The notes under the pieces are model-generated. The model worked only from the letters and a program-made list of their open reading frames with translations. It ran no database searches and had not been told where the DNA came from. This document shows positions 35,174-48,126 of a stretch of 64,000 nucleotides of DNA, piece by piece. The first letter of the stretch is position 1. Every line of letters begins with the position of its first letter. The translations under genes were made by a program, and so were the position numbers. The stretch is from the NCBI GenBank assembly GCA_963767835.1, contig CAVYFY010000025.1, positions 1-64,000 on the forward strand, given 5' to 3'. The stretch is from SIAQ01 sp963767835. GTDB lineage: Bacteria > Planctomycetota > Planctomycetia > Gemmatales > Gemmataceae.

Positions 35174-36679
35174 ATGGCCAACACCGATCACCAAATAGAA
35201 TCGGCGATCGAGACAAAATCGCGCCCCGCTGCCCCGGCGGCGACGGATCGAGCCGCCGAATCGCCGCCGACCTCAAATCATCGATGGCGAAAAATACTGT
35301 ACTGGTGCGGCGGCGCGGTGGGTGTGGTCGTTGCCGCCTACTTCATTATTCCCTGGGTCTACCTGATGCTGATCACCGTGAGCACGGACGACGCTTACGT
35401 GAATGGGCACGTCACCTTCGTGGCTGCCCGTGTGCCGGGACAGGTGAAAAAAGTGCTGGTGGACGACAACATTCACGTCAAGAAGGGGGACATCCTGGTC
35501 GAGCTCGACAAGGAGCCGTACCAGGTGCAGGTCGATATCAAGAAGGCGGCGGTGCTGGCGGCGGATACGGACTTGGCCGCTGCCAATGCGCAAGTGCGCG
35601 GGCTGGCGGCGCAGACCCGGTCCAATCGCTTCAAGCTCGAGCACTCCATTGAGCTTGTGAACAACCAGATCGCCAATCTGCGTGCCGCGGCGGCCACGCT
35701 CGACAGCAAGAAGGCCTCCCTGGAGCTGGCGCGGCAGAACCTCAAGCGCGGTGAGGAGCTGGCGCCGAAGGGGACCATCAGCAAGGAAGAATTCGATCAA
35801 CGCAAGGAGGCGGTCAAGGTAAGCGAAGCCGCGACCGAGCAGGTCCTGCAACAGATCTACGCCATCCGCGTCAGTCTTGGCCTGCCCGCGCGTCCGGCCC
35901 AAGGAAAGCAGCTCACCGACGTGCCGGACGATCTCGATCAGAATTTCTCCACCGTGCGGCAAGCGCTGGCGGAGCTGATGCAGAGCGCGACGCAGATCGG
36001 CTACTTCCCGGGCTCATGGAACGCGACTCCGAAAGAAATCATTGCTGCGTTTTACAAGCAAGACCCGAAGGGCAATCTCGATCGCATCTATGAGCACCTG
36101 CTTCCCAATGCGCCGATCGTCAAGCAGGCCGAGGCCAAGCTCGTGCAGGCGAAGGCCGATCTGGAGCAGGCCGAGCTGAACCTGCGCTACACGGATGTGG
36201 TCAGCGAGATTGACGGCGTCGTCACGCGCCGCAACGTTAACGCGGGCAACAATATCACCGCCGGGCAGAGCCTGATGGCGGTCCGTTCGCTGACGGAAAT
36301 TTGGATCGACGCCAATTTCAAGGAGACGCAGCTGGCCGATTTGCGCATCGGCCAGCGCGTCAAGATCGAGGTGGACATGTACGGCAGCCGCAAGGAATTC
36401 GAGGGCCGCATCACGGGGTTCACGATGGGGACGGGCCAGACGCTGGCGTTATTGCCGCCGCAGAACGCGACGGGGAACTTCGTGAAGATCGTGCAGCGTT
36501 TGCCGGTGCGCATCGAGATACCCGATTATGTACCGGGCAAGAATCCGCTGTTTATCGGATTATCGGCGACGCCGTATGTATACATCAGGGAGCCGGCGGA
36601 GGGCCCGCACGCCGGGGAGTTTTTGCAGCCATTTGCCCCGTTGCCCCAGGGTCCGCTACCGAATGCCAAGGGAAAATAG
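35174..36679 (+). CDS. HlyD/EmrA family membrane fusion protein
   Basis: A 501-residue periplasmic adaptor. The ATG at 35174 has an AAGGAG site; the longer frame upstream lacks one. It has a cytoplasmic tail, one membrane helix (residues about 40-68), then VSTDDAYVNGHVTFVAARVP-GQVKKVLVDDNIHVKKGDIL (barrel-sandwich/biotinyl-lipoyl half), a long alpha-hairpin coiled coil, the second lipoyl half DGVVTRRNVNAGNNITAGQ and a beta-barrel IDANFKETQLADLRIGQRVK-IEVD. This is the EmrA type that pairs with DHA2 exporters. No exporter is adjacent; a DHA2 gene lies 8.5 kb away at 45134. Export cargo unknown. Confidence 0.9.
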   Translation: MANTDHQIESAIETKSRPAAPAATDRAAESPPTSNHRWRKILYWCGGAVGVVVAAYFIIPWVYLMLITVSTDDAYVNGHVTFVAARVPGQVKKVLVDDNIHVKKGDILVELDKEPYQVQVDIKKAAVLAADTDLAAANAQVRGLAAQTRSNRFKLEHSIELVNNQIANLRAAAATLDSKKASLELARQNLKRGEELAPKGTISKEEFDQRKEAVKVSEAATEQVLQQIYAIRVSLGLPARPAQGKQLTDVPDDLDQNFSTVRQALAELMQSATQIGYFPGSWNATPKEIIAAFYKQDPKGNLDRIYEHLLPNAPIVKQAEAKLVQAKADLEQAELNLRYTDVVSEIDGVVTRRNVNAGNNITAGQSLMAVRSLTEIWIDANFKETQLADLRIGQRVKIEVDMYGSRKEFEGRITGFTMGTGQTLALLPPQNATGNFVKIVQRLPVRIEIPDYVPGKNPLFIGLSATPYVYIREPAEGPHAGEFLQPFAPLPQGPLPNAKGK

Positions 36680-36735
36680 GCCGGTGCGGAATTCACGGGG
36701 TGCATCTGCCTGGCTGCAGCGGATTCTTTTCCGTA

Positions 36736-36765
36736 GCGCGGGCTTTGATGGGCCGAAGCCCGCGC
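36736..36765. terminator. hairpin between convergent HlyD and glucosidase genes
   Basis: Inverted repeat GCGCGGGCTT (36736-36745) / AAGCCCGCGC (36756-36765), 10-base loop, in the 104-bp gap between two convergent stops. It can serve both directions. The stem resembles the GCGGGCTT repeats near 46860. Confidence 0.55.
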
Positions 36766-36783
36766 GACGTCATTTCCCAAGCA

Positions 36784-39495
<2,712 letters not shown>

Positions 39496-39529
39496 CGCAT
39501 ACCTGCAAACCAATGCGAATCCGAAAGCA

Positions 39530-39604
39530 CGAAAGAATGAAAACACGAAAAGAGAGAGTGGGTTGCAGGGGCCGTGCTTGCCTTTTCGTGGTTTCATTCT
39601 TTCG
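39530..39604. repeat. 23-bp inverted repeat between zwf and the glucosidase gene
   Basis: Arms 39530-39552 (CGAAAGAATGAAAACACG...) and 39582-39604 pair with one mismatch; outer flanks extend the symmetry with CACGAA-type units. It lies 36 bp downstream of the zwf stop and upstream of the glucosidase start on the minus strand. A terminator or fold-back repeat. Confidence 0.65.
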
Positions 39605-39639
39605 CGCGTTCGTGATTCGCAATTCTTACGCCGAAATCC

Positions 39640-41223
<1,584 letters not shown>

Positions 41224-41241
41224 GATTTTGCCTCCAAAGAG

Positions 41242-42627
41242 TTATTTCGGGGGGGTCGAAAAAAGAGCGACCAATCCTTCCGCGGCGGTCGGGTGCGTGA
41301 AGATCGCGTCGCGCAGGGTGGTATAGGGCATTTTTCCCAGCATCGCCGTCTGGACGACCGCCATCATTTCGCTGGCTTCCGCGCCGAAGGCGGTGAAACC
41401 GAGGATGCGATCGTCGGACCCGATCAACGCCTTGACGAAGCCGCGCGTTTGCGAGAGCGTACGGGATCGCAGCACCATCGCCATGGGAATCCGGGCCACA
41501 CGATAGGAGACATGGCCGGCCTTGGCCTCGGTTTCGGTCATGCCGACATGGGCCAGTTCCGGGTCGGTGAACAGGCAATACGGGATGAGCCGGCCGCGCG
41601 TGGTGCGCGTGCCGCCGCCGCTGAGATGGTCCAGGACGACGCGAAAATCGTCCTCGCCGACGTGCGTGAATTGTGGGCTGCCGGCACACTCGCCGGTCGC
41701 CCAAACGTCCGGGGCACTGGTTTGCAGTCGGTCATTGACGCGGATGTACCCGCGTGCATCCAGTTCGACGCGCGCCCGGGCCACGTCCAGCTTGTCGGTG
41801 TTGGGCGTTCGGCCGGCCGCGACCAGGATGTCGGAGGCTTCGAGCGGCTTCTGGGCCGCGCCGGAGCGCACGCGGAGCACCACCTTCGTGCCCGAGCGCC
41901 CCGTGACGCCGAGGAGCTCGGATTGCAGCAAGACCTCGACCCCTTCGTCGCGCATCAATTCGAGCAGCGCCTCCGCCACATCCGGATCTTCGCGCTCGAG
42001 AAGCCTTGGGCCGCGCTGGATGATCGTGACGCGGCTGCCGAAGCGGCGCATCGCCTGGGCGAATTCCAGGCCGACATAGCCGCCGCCGAGGATGACGAGG
42101 TGGTCGGGCAGGCGTTCCAGGTTGAGCGCTTCCACGTGGGTCATCGGCACGGCCATGGCGAGCCCGGGCACTTCCGGGATGGCGGCGCGGGTGCCGACGT
42201 TGATGAAAACGCGTTCGCCCTGCAAGTCCCGCGTGCCGCCGGCGTTGAGCGCCACGTGCACGGTTTTCGGCTCAGTGAACCGCGCCTCGCCCATGACCAG
42301 TTCCGCGCCGCTCGCCTTGAAGTTGGCAAGGTGCAATTCGACCAGTCCTTCGACCATCTGACGTTTGCGGTGCGCGACCCCGGCCATGTCCACGCGCACC
42401 GACCCGGCCACCACGCCCAGGCCGGTATCCGGCTGGACGAGCGAAACCGCCTTGGCGCTGTAAATGACGTTCTTGCTGGGCAGGCAAGCCACGTTCGGGC
42501 AAGCACCGCCGACCATGGACCGTTCGACGACCACGGTCTTTTGGCCCTGTTTCGCCAGGGTCCAGGCGAGGAGCTTGCCCGCCACGCCGCTGCCGATGAC
42601 CAGGTTTTGATAGCGCTCCGTTGTCAT
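41242..42627 (-). CDS. FAD-dependent pyridine nucleotide-disulfide oxidoreductase
   Basis: A 461-residue class I disulfide reductase of the mercuric reductase/dihydrolipoamide dehydrogenase group. The start at 42627 (MTTERYQNLVIGSGVAGKLL) follows GGAGG. Motifs: FAD-binding GSGVAGKLLA, redox pair GGACPNVACLPSKN (Cys-x4-Cys), NAD(P)-binding ILGGGYVGLEFAQAMRRFG, FAD-pyrophosphate VWATGECAGSPQFTHVG and the C-terminal catalytic His in FTHPTAAEGL. A MerA-type C-terminal Cys pair is absent, so mercury is unlikely; a small-disulfide or quinone substrate is more plausible. It is clustered with OsmC and zwf, which suggests oxidant defence. Confidence 0.9.
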   Translation of the reverse strand: MTTERYQNLVIGSGVAGKLLAWTLAKQGQKTVVVERSMVGGACPNVACLPSKNVIYSAKAVSLVQPDTGLGVVAGSVRVDMAGVAHRKRQMVEGLVELHLANFKASGAELVMGEARFTEPKTVHVALNAGGTRDLQGERVFINVGTRAAIPEVPGLAMAVPMTHVEALNLERLPDHLVILGGGYVGLEFAQAMRRFGSRVTIIQRGPRLLEREDPDVAEALLELMRDEGVEVLLQSELLGVTGRSGTKVVLRVRSGAAQKPLEASDILVAAGRTPNTDKLDVARARVELDARGYIRVNDRLQTSAPDVWATGECAGSPQFTHVGEDDFRVVLDHLSGGGTRTTRGRLIPYCLFTDPELAHVGMTETEAKAGHVSYRVARIPMAMVLRSRTLSQTRGFVKALIGSDDRILGFTAFGAEASEMMAVVQTAMLGKMPYTTLRDAIFTHPTAAEGLVALFSTPPK

Positions 42628-42762
42628 GGTGAATGTCCTCCGATGATTCAGCATTTTCACGTGTTGCAAATGCATCGAGCGTTGGTTTTGAGTTGTACGG
42701 CGGGTCCGCCGCCTGTCTCGCTCTCCGACGGCGGACCAGCAGATCGATCCTACGGATGAACT

Positions 42763-43194
42763 TCAGGGCAGCAATGTCGCGTCGAGCGTGATCTCGGCTT
42801 TCAGAAGCTTGGAAACCGGGCAGCCGGCCTTGGCCTTGGCGGCAAGCTTCTCGAAGGTGGCCTGATCGGCCCCCGGAATCTTAGCCGTCAATTTCAGATG
42901 AACTGCCGTGATGGCCCAACCGTCCGCGACTTGTTCCAGCGTGACCTCGGCTGATGTGTCCATCTGCTCGGCGGTGAGCTTGGCCTCGCCCAGGATCAGG
43001 GACAGCGCCATCGTGAAGCAACTGGCGTGGGCGGCCGCGATCAGCTCCTCCGGGTTGCTGCCGCGCTGCCCTTCGAAGCGGGCGGCAAATCCGTAGGGAT
43101 ACGCCTTGAGCGCCCCGCTCTCCGTGGAAATAGTCCCCTTGCCATCCTTGAGCCCGCCTTGCCAGGCTGCCGATCCTTTTCGCTTAATCTTCAT
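42763..43194 (-). CDS. OsmC family peroxiredoxin
   Basis: A 143-residue OsmC/Ohr-type thiol peroxidase reducing organic hydroperoxides in the cytoplasm. The start at 43194 gives MKIKRKGSAAWQGGLKDGKG, typical of the OsmC subfamily. GSNPEELIAAAHASCFTMAL carries the peroxidatic Cys and AKAGCPVSKLLKAEITLDA the resolving Cys. A GGAG-type site precedes it. It lies between the alcohol dehydrogenase and the flavin reductase on the same strand, in a block of stress-related oxidoreductases. Confidence 0.93.
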   Translation of the reverse strand: MKIKRKGSAAWQGGLKDGKGTISTESGALKAYPYGFAARFEGQRGSNPEELIAAAHASCFTMALSLILGEAKLTAEQMDTSAEVTLEQVADGWAITAVHLKLTAKIPGADQATFEKLAAKAKAGCPVSKLLKAEITLDATLLP

Positions 43195-43250
43195 TGCTGG
43201 ATCTCCTTTCGTTGGATAGGTGTTTTTCCCTTGATTTGTCTCAATCCCTT

Positions 43251-44264
43251 TCACCTTGCTGCGTCCAGGACAATCCGGTAGCGCGCCTTACCGGCGGCGA
43301 GATGAGCCAAAGCGTCGTTGACCCGGCTCATCGGAAAATGCTCCACCTGCGGCGCGATCTGGTGCCGGGCGGCAAAATTGAGCATCGCGGCGATCATCGT
43401 GGGACTTCCCGTGGGAGAACCGGATACGCTTTTTTGTCCCAGGATCAGGCTCAGCGCCGGAATAGCGAGCGGCTCAAGGACCACGCCGACGACGTGCATC
43501 CGTCCCTTGGGCTTCAGCGTCTGCAGCAGCGCGGACCAATCCATTGCGACGTTCACCGTGACCACCAACAGGTCCAGCGATCCGGCGATGCCCGCGATTG
43601 CTTTCGCGTCACGGCTTGAGATCACGTGGTGTGCGCCGAAGCCCCGCGCTTCTTCGGCTTTCGATGCGCTGGAGGTGAAAGCCGTGACTTCGCATCCCCA
43701 GGCATTGGCGAATTTGATGCCCATGTGACCGAGTCCGCCGATGCCGACAACCCCGATGCGATTCGTGGGCTTGACGCCGAACGTTGCCAGCGGGGCAAAC
43801 ACCGTGACACCGCCGCACAGGAGCGGCCCGGCCGAAGTGAGATCCAATCCTTCGGGCAAAGGGATGGCCCAGGCCCAGTGCGCCCGCAAGCGGTCAGCAA
43901 ATCCGCCTTGATGCCCAATGATGGTCGGCACGGCCTGGGCGCAAAGATGTTGATCGCCGCCCAAGCATTCGTGGCAATGCATACAGCTCTGTGCCGTCCA
44001 ACCGACGCCCACCCGCTGACCGACGGCCAATCCCTTGGCGTTTGGGCCGACGGCCGTGATCCGCCCAATGGCCTCGTGTCCGGGGATGAAGGGGAACTTC
44101 GAGATGCCCACCGCATCCTCGATGAACGTCAGGTCGGAATGGCAGACGCCGCAGTAATCGACGGCGATTTCGACTTCCTCGGATCCCAATGGCCCGGGCT
44201 CGAAGGAATACGGAACGAGCGCCTTGTTGGCGCCGGGGCAAGCCCAGCCGCGAATTTGTGTCAT
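43251..44264 (-). CDS. zinc-dependent NAD(P) alcohol dehydrogenase
   Basis: A 337-residue MDR-family alcohol dehydrogenase of the cinnamyl/AdhC-YahK group. The start at 44264 is MTQIRGWACPGANKALVPYS; the frame is open far upstream, but that is shadow of the SDR gene. Catalytic zinc ligands: CGVCHSD and GHEAIG; structural zinc Cys: CMHCHECLGGDQHLC; coenzyme motif GIGGLGHMGIKFANAWG. It ends with YRIVLDA, the usual end. It probably reduces aldehydes with NADPH. It is 65 bp downstream of the SDR on the same strand. Confidence 0.93.
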   Translation of the reverse strand: MTQIRGWACPGANKALVPYSFEPGPLGSEEVEIAVDYCGVCHSDLTFIEDAVGISKFPFIPGHEAIGRITAVGPNAKGLAVGQRVGVGWTAQSCMHCHECLGGDQHLCAQAVPTIIGHQGGFADRLRAHWAWAIPLPEGLDLTSAGPLLCGGVTVFAPLATFGVKPTNRIGVVGIGGLGHMGIKFANAWGCEVTAFTSSASKAEEARGFGAHHVISSRDAKAIAGIAGSLDLLVVTVNVAMDWSALLQTLKPKGRMHVVGVVLEPLAIPALSLILGQKSVSGSPTGSPTMIAAMLNFAARHQIAPQVEHFPMSRVNDALAHLAAGKARYRIVLDAAR

Positions 44265-44329
44265 GGAAATTCTCCAATTCGAGGTTGCAAGTCGTCGAAG
44301 CGAATTTGTCGCGTTGGCTGGCGAGGGCC

Positions 44330-45079
44330 TTAGCGCATGCCGCCGGAGATGTACAGCGTCTCGCCGGTGATCCAGGCCGATTCCGGCGCGGCGAGAAAGA
44401 CCGCTGCCGGCGCGATGTCGTCCGGCTTGCCGATCCTGCCCAGCGGCGTTTGCTTTTCGATTTGGTTGCGGAAATCCCCCTCGGCAAAGCCCGCCGAGTG
44501 CAAGCCTTCCGTTTCGACCATGCCGGGATTGATGGCGTTGACGCGAATCTTGCGCGGGCCCAGTTCCTGGGCGAGCGAGCGCGTGATCGCATTGACCGCG
44601 GCTTTCGTGCCGCTGTAGACGGCGCGATTCGGCGGCGCCAGCGTGGCGACCACGGAGCTGATGTTGATGACGCTGCCTCCCGTCGAGCCAAAGTGCTTGG
44701 CGGCTTCTTGCGTGGCCAGCAGCAGGCCCAGCACATTGAGATTGAACTGCTTGTGAAAGTGTTCCGCGTTGATGGCCTCCAGCGGCGCGAACTCGTAGAC
44801 GCCGGCGTTGTTCACGAGGATGTCGAGCTTGCCGTAGGCCTTTTTCGCTTCCGCGAAGAGCCGGCGAATGTCCTCGGGCTTGGAAACATCCGCCTGCACG
44901 GCAATCGCCTTGCCGTCCTGTTGCGTGATGCGCTTGACGACGGCATCCGCGCCGGCCTTGCTGCTGGCGTAATTGACGACAACCGATGCGCCTTCCGCCG
45001 CGAAATGTTCGGCGATGGCGGCGCCGATTCCCTTGGACGCCCCGGTGATGACGGCGATCTTGCCTTTGAGCCGATTCAT
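44330..45079 (-). CDS. SDR family oxidoreductase, 3-oxoacyl-ACP reductase/glucose dehydrogenase-like
   Basis: A 249-residue classical SDR. Motifs: VITGASKGIGAAIAEHFAAE (coenzyme binding), NNAGVYEFAPLEAI, INISSVVATLAPPNRAVYSG and YSGTKAAVN (catalytic Ser and Tyr-x3-Lys), then INPGMVETEG and SAWITGETLYISGGMR. An Arg/Lys position after the first strand (NYASSKAG) suits NADP. It lies between a DHA2 exporter and an alcohol dehydrogenase on the same strand. Substrate unknown. Confidence 0.92.
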   Translation of the reverse strand: MNRLKGKIAVITGASKGIGAAIAEHFAAEGASVVVNYASSKAGADAVVKRITQQDGKAIAVQADVSKPEDIRRLFAEAKKAYGKLDILVNNAGVYEFAPLEAINAEHFHKQFNLNVLGLLLATQEAAKHFGSTGGSVINISSVVATLAPPNRAVYSGTKAAVNAITRSLAQELGPRKIRVNAINPGMVETEGLHSAGFAEGDFRNQIEKQTPLGRIGKPDDIAPAAVFLAAPESAWITGETLYISGGMR

Positions 45080-45133
45080 GATTCTCTCCTGTCAGGTAAA
45101 TGGCGATGTCAGGGGCGATCATCCAAGGCGATG

Positions 45134-46744
45134 CTAATCCGCTGCGACGTGTGCCCCTTTCTCCGCGACCGAGCGTTTCATCAACAGCACCAAAAAGATC
45201 AAGGTCGCTCCCAGCGCGGCGCACACGAAGAAGACATCGAAGTAAGCCAGCGATGCCGCTTGCTGCTGGCGAAGGTTGTCGAGCACCTGCACGGCCTGCT
45301 GAAGCGATCCGGCAGCGTCGCCTGTTTGCTGTATGAAGAATTCTTTCGCTTGCTGAAGGAAGCCGTACACGGGAGGATCGAGGATGGTGAGGTAGTCATC
45401 CAGCCGGGACAGATGGAACTGGAGGCGGCGTTCCTGGATGGTCTGCGCCATCGACGTGCCGACGCTGCCCCCTTCATTGCGCAATAGCGCGAACAGACCG
45501 ACCGCGGCCCCGCGTAGATGTTGCGGCGTATACTTGAAAGCGGCTACGTTGAGCGGAGCGAAGACCATCGACAGCCCCATGATCATCACCACGCGCGGCC
45601 AGACCACCTGCCACGGGCTAATGTACAAGTTCATCTGCGACATCCAGAAACAGCCGGCCGCCATGACGAGCAGCCCCACGGCGATCAGCCAGCGGGCATC
45701 CAGGCCGCGGCCGATGAGAGTGCCGACCACCAGCAATACCAGGATCGAAAACAGGCCCGAAGGAGACTGCACCAACCCCGAAGCGTAGGCGTCGTAGCCG
45801 AACAGCGATTGGAGCAAGCCGGGCAAGCTCGTGCTCGCACCGTAGAGCACGCCGTAAGCGCAGAAAATGATGATGCAAGAGGCCGCCAGGTTGCGCTCGG
45901 CGAGTGGGCGAAAGTTGACGACGGGGTTGGCAATTCGCAGCTCGCGGTAAACAAGGAAGCCCAGCCCGAGCACGAAGCAGACCAGCAGCGTCTGGATGCG
46001 CCAGAACGGGTCCTGCAGCCAGTCCCACTCTTGCCCCTTGCTGAGCATGATTTCCCAGGACGCCATGCCGAGCGCCAGCAGCCCCAGCCCGATGTAATCG
46101 AAGTTCAAGGGCTTGCGGAGCAGCTCCGCCCGCTGCGTCTTCAGGTAAGGCGGATCATCGACGAGAAACCAGCACATCAGCAGGGCGAGAGCGCCGACCG
46201 GGATATTGATGTAGAAGATCCAGCGCCATTCGTAAAAGACCGTGAGGTAACCGCCCAGCGTCGGGCCCACCACCGGCGCCAAGAGGGCCGCGATGCCGAA
46301 CATCGTCTGGGCGGCGCCTTGTTTTTCGGGTGGAAAGGCATCGAGGAGCACCCCCTGGCTGGAGGGTTGCAAGCCGCCGCCGGCCAGACCTTGCAGCACG
46401 CGGAAGGCGATGATCTGCCCCAGGCTGGTCGCCATGCCGCACAGGCCGGAAGCGATGGTGAAGATCGCTATCGACAGGAGGAAATAATTGCGCCGGCCCA
46501 GGCGAGCCGAAATCCAGCCGGAGATCGGCAGAATGGTCGCGTTGGCGGCCAGGTAACTGGTGAGGACCCACTCGGCGTCGTTGTCTGCCGCCGACAGTCC
46601 GCCGGCAATGTAGCGCAGCGCGACATTGGCGATCGTCGTGTCGAGCACTTCCATGAACGTGGGAATGACCACGGCGACCGCGATGATCCACGGACTGATC
46701 GCCGGGCGGCTGATGGCCGGAACGGAAATGGTTGCGCTGCTCAT
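45134..46744 (-). CDS. DHA2 family MFS exporter (EmrB/QacA type)
   Basis: A 536-residue 14-helix drug:proton antiporter. Motifs: VLDTTIANVALRYIAGGLSA (helix 1 motif D1), SGWISARLGRRNYFLLSIAI (motif A), RVLQGLAGGGLQPSSQGVLL (motif B) and LLAPVVGPTLGGYLTVFYEW (motif C), then a PPEKQGAAQ loop. The C-terminus ends in a cytoplasmic tail after FFVCAALGATLIFLVLL. EmrB partners normally use an EmrA adaptor: a matching HlyD protein is at 35174 but not adjacent. It heads the minus-strand redox block and could export toxic compounds that the SDR/ADH enzymes modify. Confidence 0.92.
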   Translation of the reverse strand: MSSATISVPAISRPAISPWIIAVAVVIPTFMEVLDTTIANVALRYIAGGLSAADNDAEWVLTSYLAANATILPISGWISARLGRRNYFLLSIAIFTIASGLCGMATSLGQIIAFRVLQGLAGGGLQPSSQGVLLDAFPPEKQGAAQTMFGIAALLAPVVGPTLGGYLTVFYEWRWIFYINIPVGALALLMCWFLVDDPPYLKTQRAELLRKPLNFDYIGLGLLALGMASWEIMLSKGQEWDWLQDPFWRIQTLLVCFVLGLGFLVYRELRIANPVVNFRPLAERNLAASCIIIFCAYGVLYGASTSLPGLLQSLFGYDAYASGLVQSPSGLFSILVLLVVGTLIGRGLDARWLIAVGLLVMAAGCFWMSQMNLYISPWQVVWPRVVMIMGLSMVFAPLNVAAFKYTPQHLRGAAVGLFALLRNEGGSVGTSMAQTIQERRLQFHLSRLDDYLTILDPPVYGFLQQAKEFFIQQTGDAAGSLQQAVQVLDNLRQQQAASLAYFDVFFVCAALGATLIFLVLLMKRSVAEKGAHVAAD

Positions 46745-47196
46745 GTTCCGTGCTCCGTGCAGATCGCATTGACTGGCGATTTCCGGTGCAGCTATTTTTC
46801 CGTGGCGGACGTAATGCGGGCTTTAGCAACGTTTGGGAAATAACTTCCCGGTTTCGTAGTGCGGGCTTCAGCCCGTTTATGCCGAACACGGGCTAAAGCT
46901 AAAGCTCGCACTACGGAATAACGGTACGCGGAAAGCTATTCTTTGCTTCGTAGCGCTCGAAAAATAACTTCCCTATTTGGTGGCCGTCGATTTTTGTAGG
47001 GTGGGTCGAGCGTACTCGCGAGGCCCACCATGCGCTTGCAAGGAATGGTGGGCCTCGCGAGTACACTCGACCCACCCTACGACAGACCGATGATTCGGGA
47101 AGTTATTTTCCGAACGTCACTTTGCCGGCTGCAGTGCGTTCCTGCTGAAGCCCGCACTACGGAAAAAGGCAATGGGAGCTATTTTTCGAGCGATAC
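46745..47196. repeat. intergenic nest of inverted repeats
   Basis: There is no gene in this 450-bp gap. It consists of nested palindromes. A GTAGTGCGGGCTT... pair lies at about 46857-46917. A near-perfect 36-bp inverted repeat has arms 46996-47031 and 47045-47080, one mismatch and a 13-base loop. Outer copies of AATAACTTCCC / GGGAAGTTATT and of GAAAAATA units lie on either side. Such stacked fold-backs recur between genes in this window. Confidence 0.75.
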
Positions 47197-47460
47197 TTAA
47201 GAGGCGCCCTCGTCGGCGGAGGATTCCTTGTTGGCCTGCCGCAACGGGCCGCGGAAGGTGATGCGGCCCTTGGTAACATCGTACGGGGAAATCGCCACCG
47301 TGACGATATCGCCGGGAAGGATGCGGATGAAGTGCTTGCGCATTTTTCCCGCAATGTGGGCAATGATCTCGAGCCCACTATCGAGCTTGACGCGGAACTG
47401 GGTGTTGGCAAGGGCCTGCACGACCTTGCCCTGCGCGAGAAACGCTTCTTCTTTGGCCAT
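47197..47460 (-). CDS. infA: translation initiation factor IF-1
   Basis: An 87-residue S1/OB-fold protein that binds the 30S A site during initiation. The start at 47460 gives MAKEEAFLAQGKVVQALANT, and the protein continues QFRVKLDSGLEIIAHIAGKM and RKHFIRILPGDIVTVAISPY, then DVTKGRITFRG: the full IF-1 signature (GxVxExLxNxxFxVxLxxG...AHIxGKMRKxxIRILxGDxVxVExxPYDLxKGRI.xR). The tail LRQANKESSADEGAS adds about 15 residues to the usual 72. It is transcribed alone between repeat-filled gaps. Confidence 0.95.
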   Translation of the reverse strand: MAKEEAFLAQGKVVQALANTQFRVKLDSGLEIIAHIAGKMRKHFIRILPGDIVTVAISPYDVTKGRITFRGPLRQANKESSADEGAS

Positions 47461-47588
47461 CGGTTCTCTATTCGCCTCACAAGGAAAGTTTGACTCGACC
47501 GCCATTATACCTCACCGGGTAATATTACGCTAACCGATCCGCGCGCATTTGGCCAGCGAAATATGGCGACATGGCAGAATACCTGCCC

Positions 47589-47617
47589 TTGACTAATTGT
47601 TAGCTCACGCTAACAAT
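47589..47617 (+). promoter_or_regulatory. promoter with operator-like palindrome
   Basis: TTGACT at 47589-47594 can serve as -35, and the palindrome ATTGTTAGC-TCAC-GCTAACAAT (arms 47596-47604 and 47609-47617) fills the space to a TAACAAT -10-like box. A GGAGGG site follows at 47623. It would have driven the broken gene at 47636. The repressor is unknown. Confidence 0.45.
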
Positions 47618-47635
47618 AATGCGGAGGGCCACATC

Positions 47636-47793
47636 ATGATCCAATCGCTGCCATACCGCGTTGCACTTTTGGTTGGCGTCTGCGCTTCTCACCACGGGCT
47701 ACTGGCTGATCTCCAGGCCGATGGCGCAACCGCAAGATTACCACCTGTTCGCCGATGATCGCCCGATGGGCTGCGCTTGCGCGGCACATCTGT
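47636..47793 (+). pseudogene. 5' fragment of a ceramidase-like membrane protein
   Basis: An ATG at 47636 behind GGAGGG starts MIQSLPYRVA, and a one-base shift leads into HFWLASALLTTGYWLISRPM and AQPQDYHLFADDRPM, then a stop. The QPQxYHxFADxR motif after one membrane helix is how bacterial ceramidase-family (PF05875-like) membrane proteins begin. The remaining five or six helices are missing, and the gene ends where a long inverted repeat starts. Recognised by motif only. Confidence 0.4.
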
Positions 47794-47932
47794 AGGCGAG
47801 CGGCAGGCCCCCCTCTCCCTCCGGGAGAGGGGTTGGGGGTGAGGGCAGAGGCTTTGAAACGCCTTGTCAAAACCCTCACCCCCGGCCCCTCTCCCGGAGG
47901 GAGAGGGGAGAAAATCTCTTGCCGCTCGCCTA
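47793..47932. repeat. 140-bp composite inverted repeat
   Basis: Outer arms TAGGCGAGCGGCA at the left end pair with TGCCGCTCGCCTA at the right end (about 47920-47932). Inside are two inverted copies of a CCCCTCTCCCTCCGGGAGAG-type unit, each itself palindromic, plus GGGGGTGAGGG / CCCTCACCCCC arms. This is the widely dispersed 'CCTCTCCC-GGAGAGG' repeat type. Non-coding. It sits at the break point of the ceramidase-like fragment. Confidence 0.75.
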
Positions 47933-48126
47933 AGCGGCGGGTTCATTGCACCAGGGGGGTGACTGGGTGTCCGTGAAACGCATCGGCGCAACCTCTTGGG
48001 GCCAAATGGGATCCTCGCGCAGAATTCGTTTCACATGGCGCGGCCATCGCCCCGGTTGCCATTGACAGCAAATCGGCGTTCCCTTCTAATCGGGGCGCGT
48101 TGATCCCATGGATGGAGGAATCACTC

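Noticed and set aside
41242..42627. Mercuric reductase (merA)
   Set aside because: The fold and Cys-x4-Cys match, but the C-terminal Cys-Cys pair and N-terminal HMA domain are missing and there are no other mer genes nearby.
46996..47080. Possible CRISPR-like repeats in the palindrome-rich gap
   Set aside because: The repeats are inverted, not direct, with no regular spacers and no cas genes in the window.
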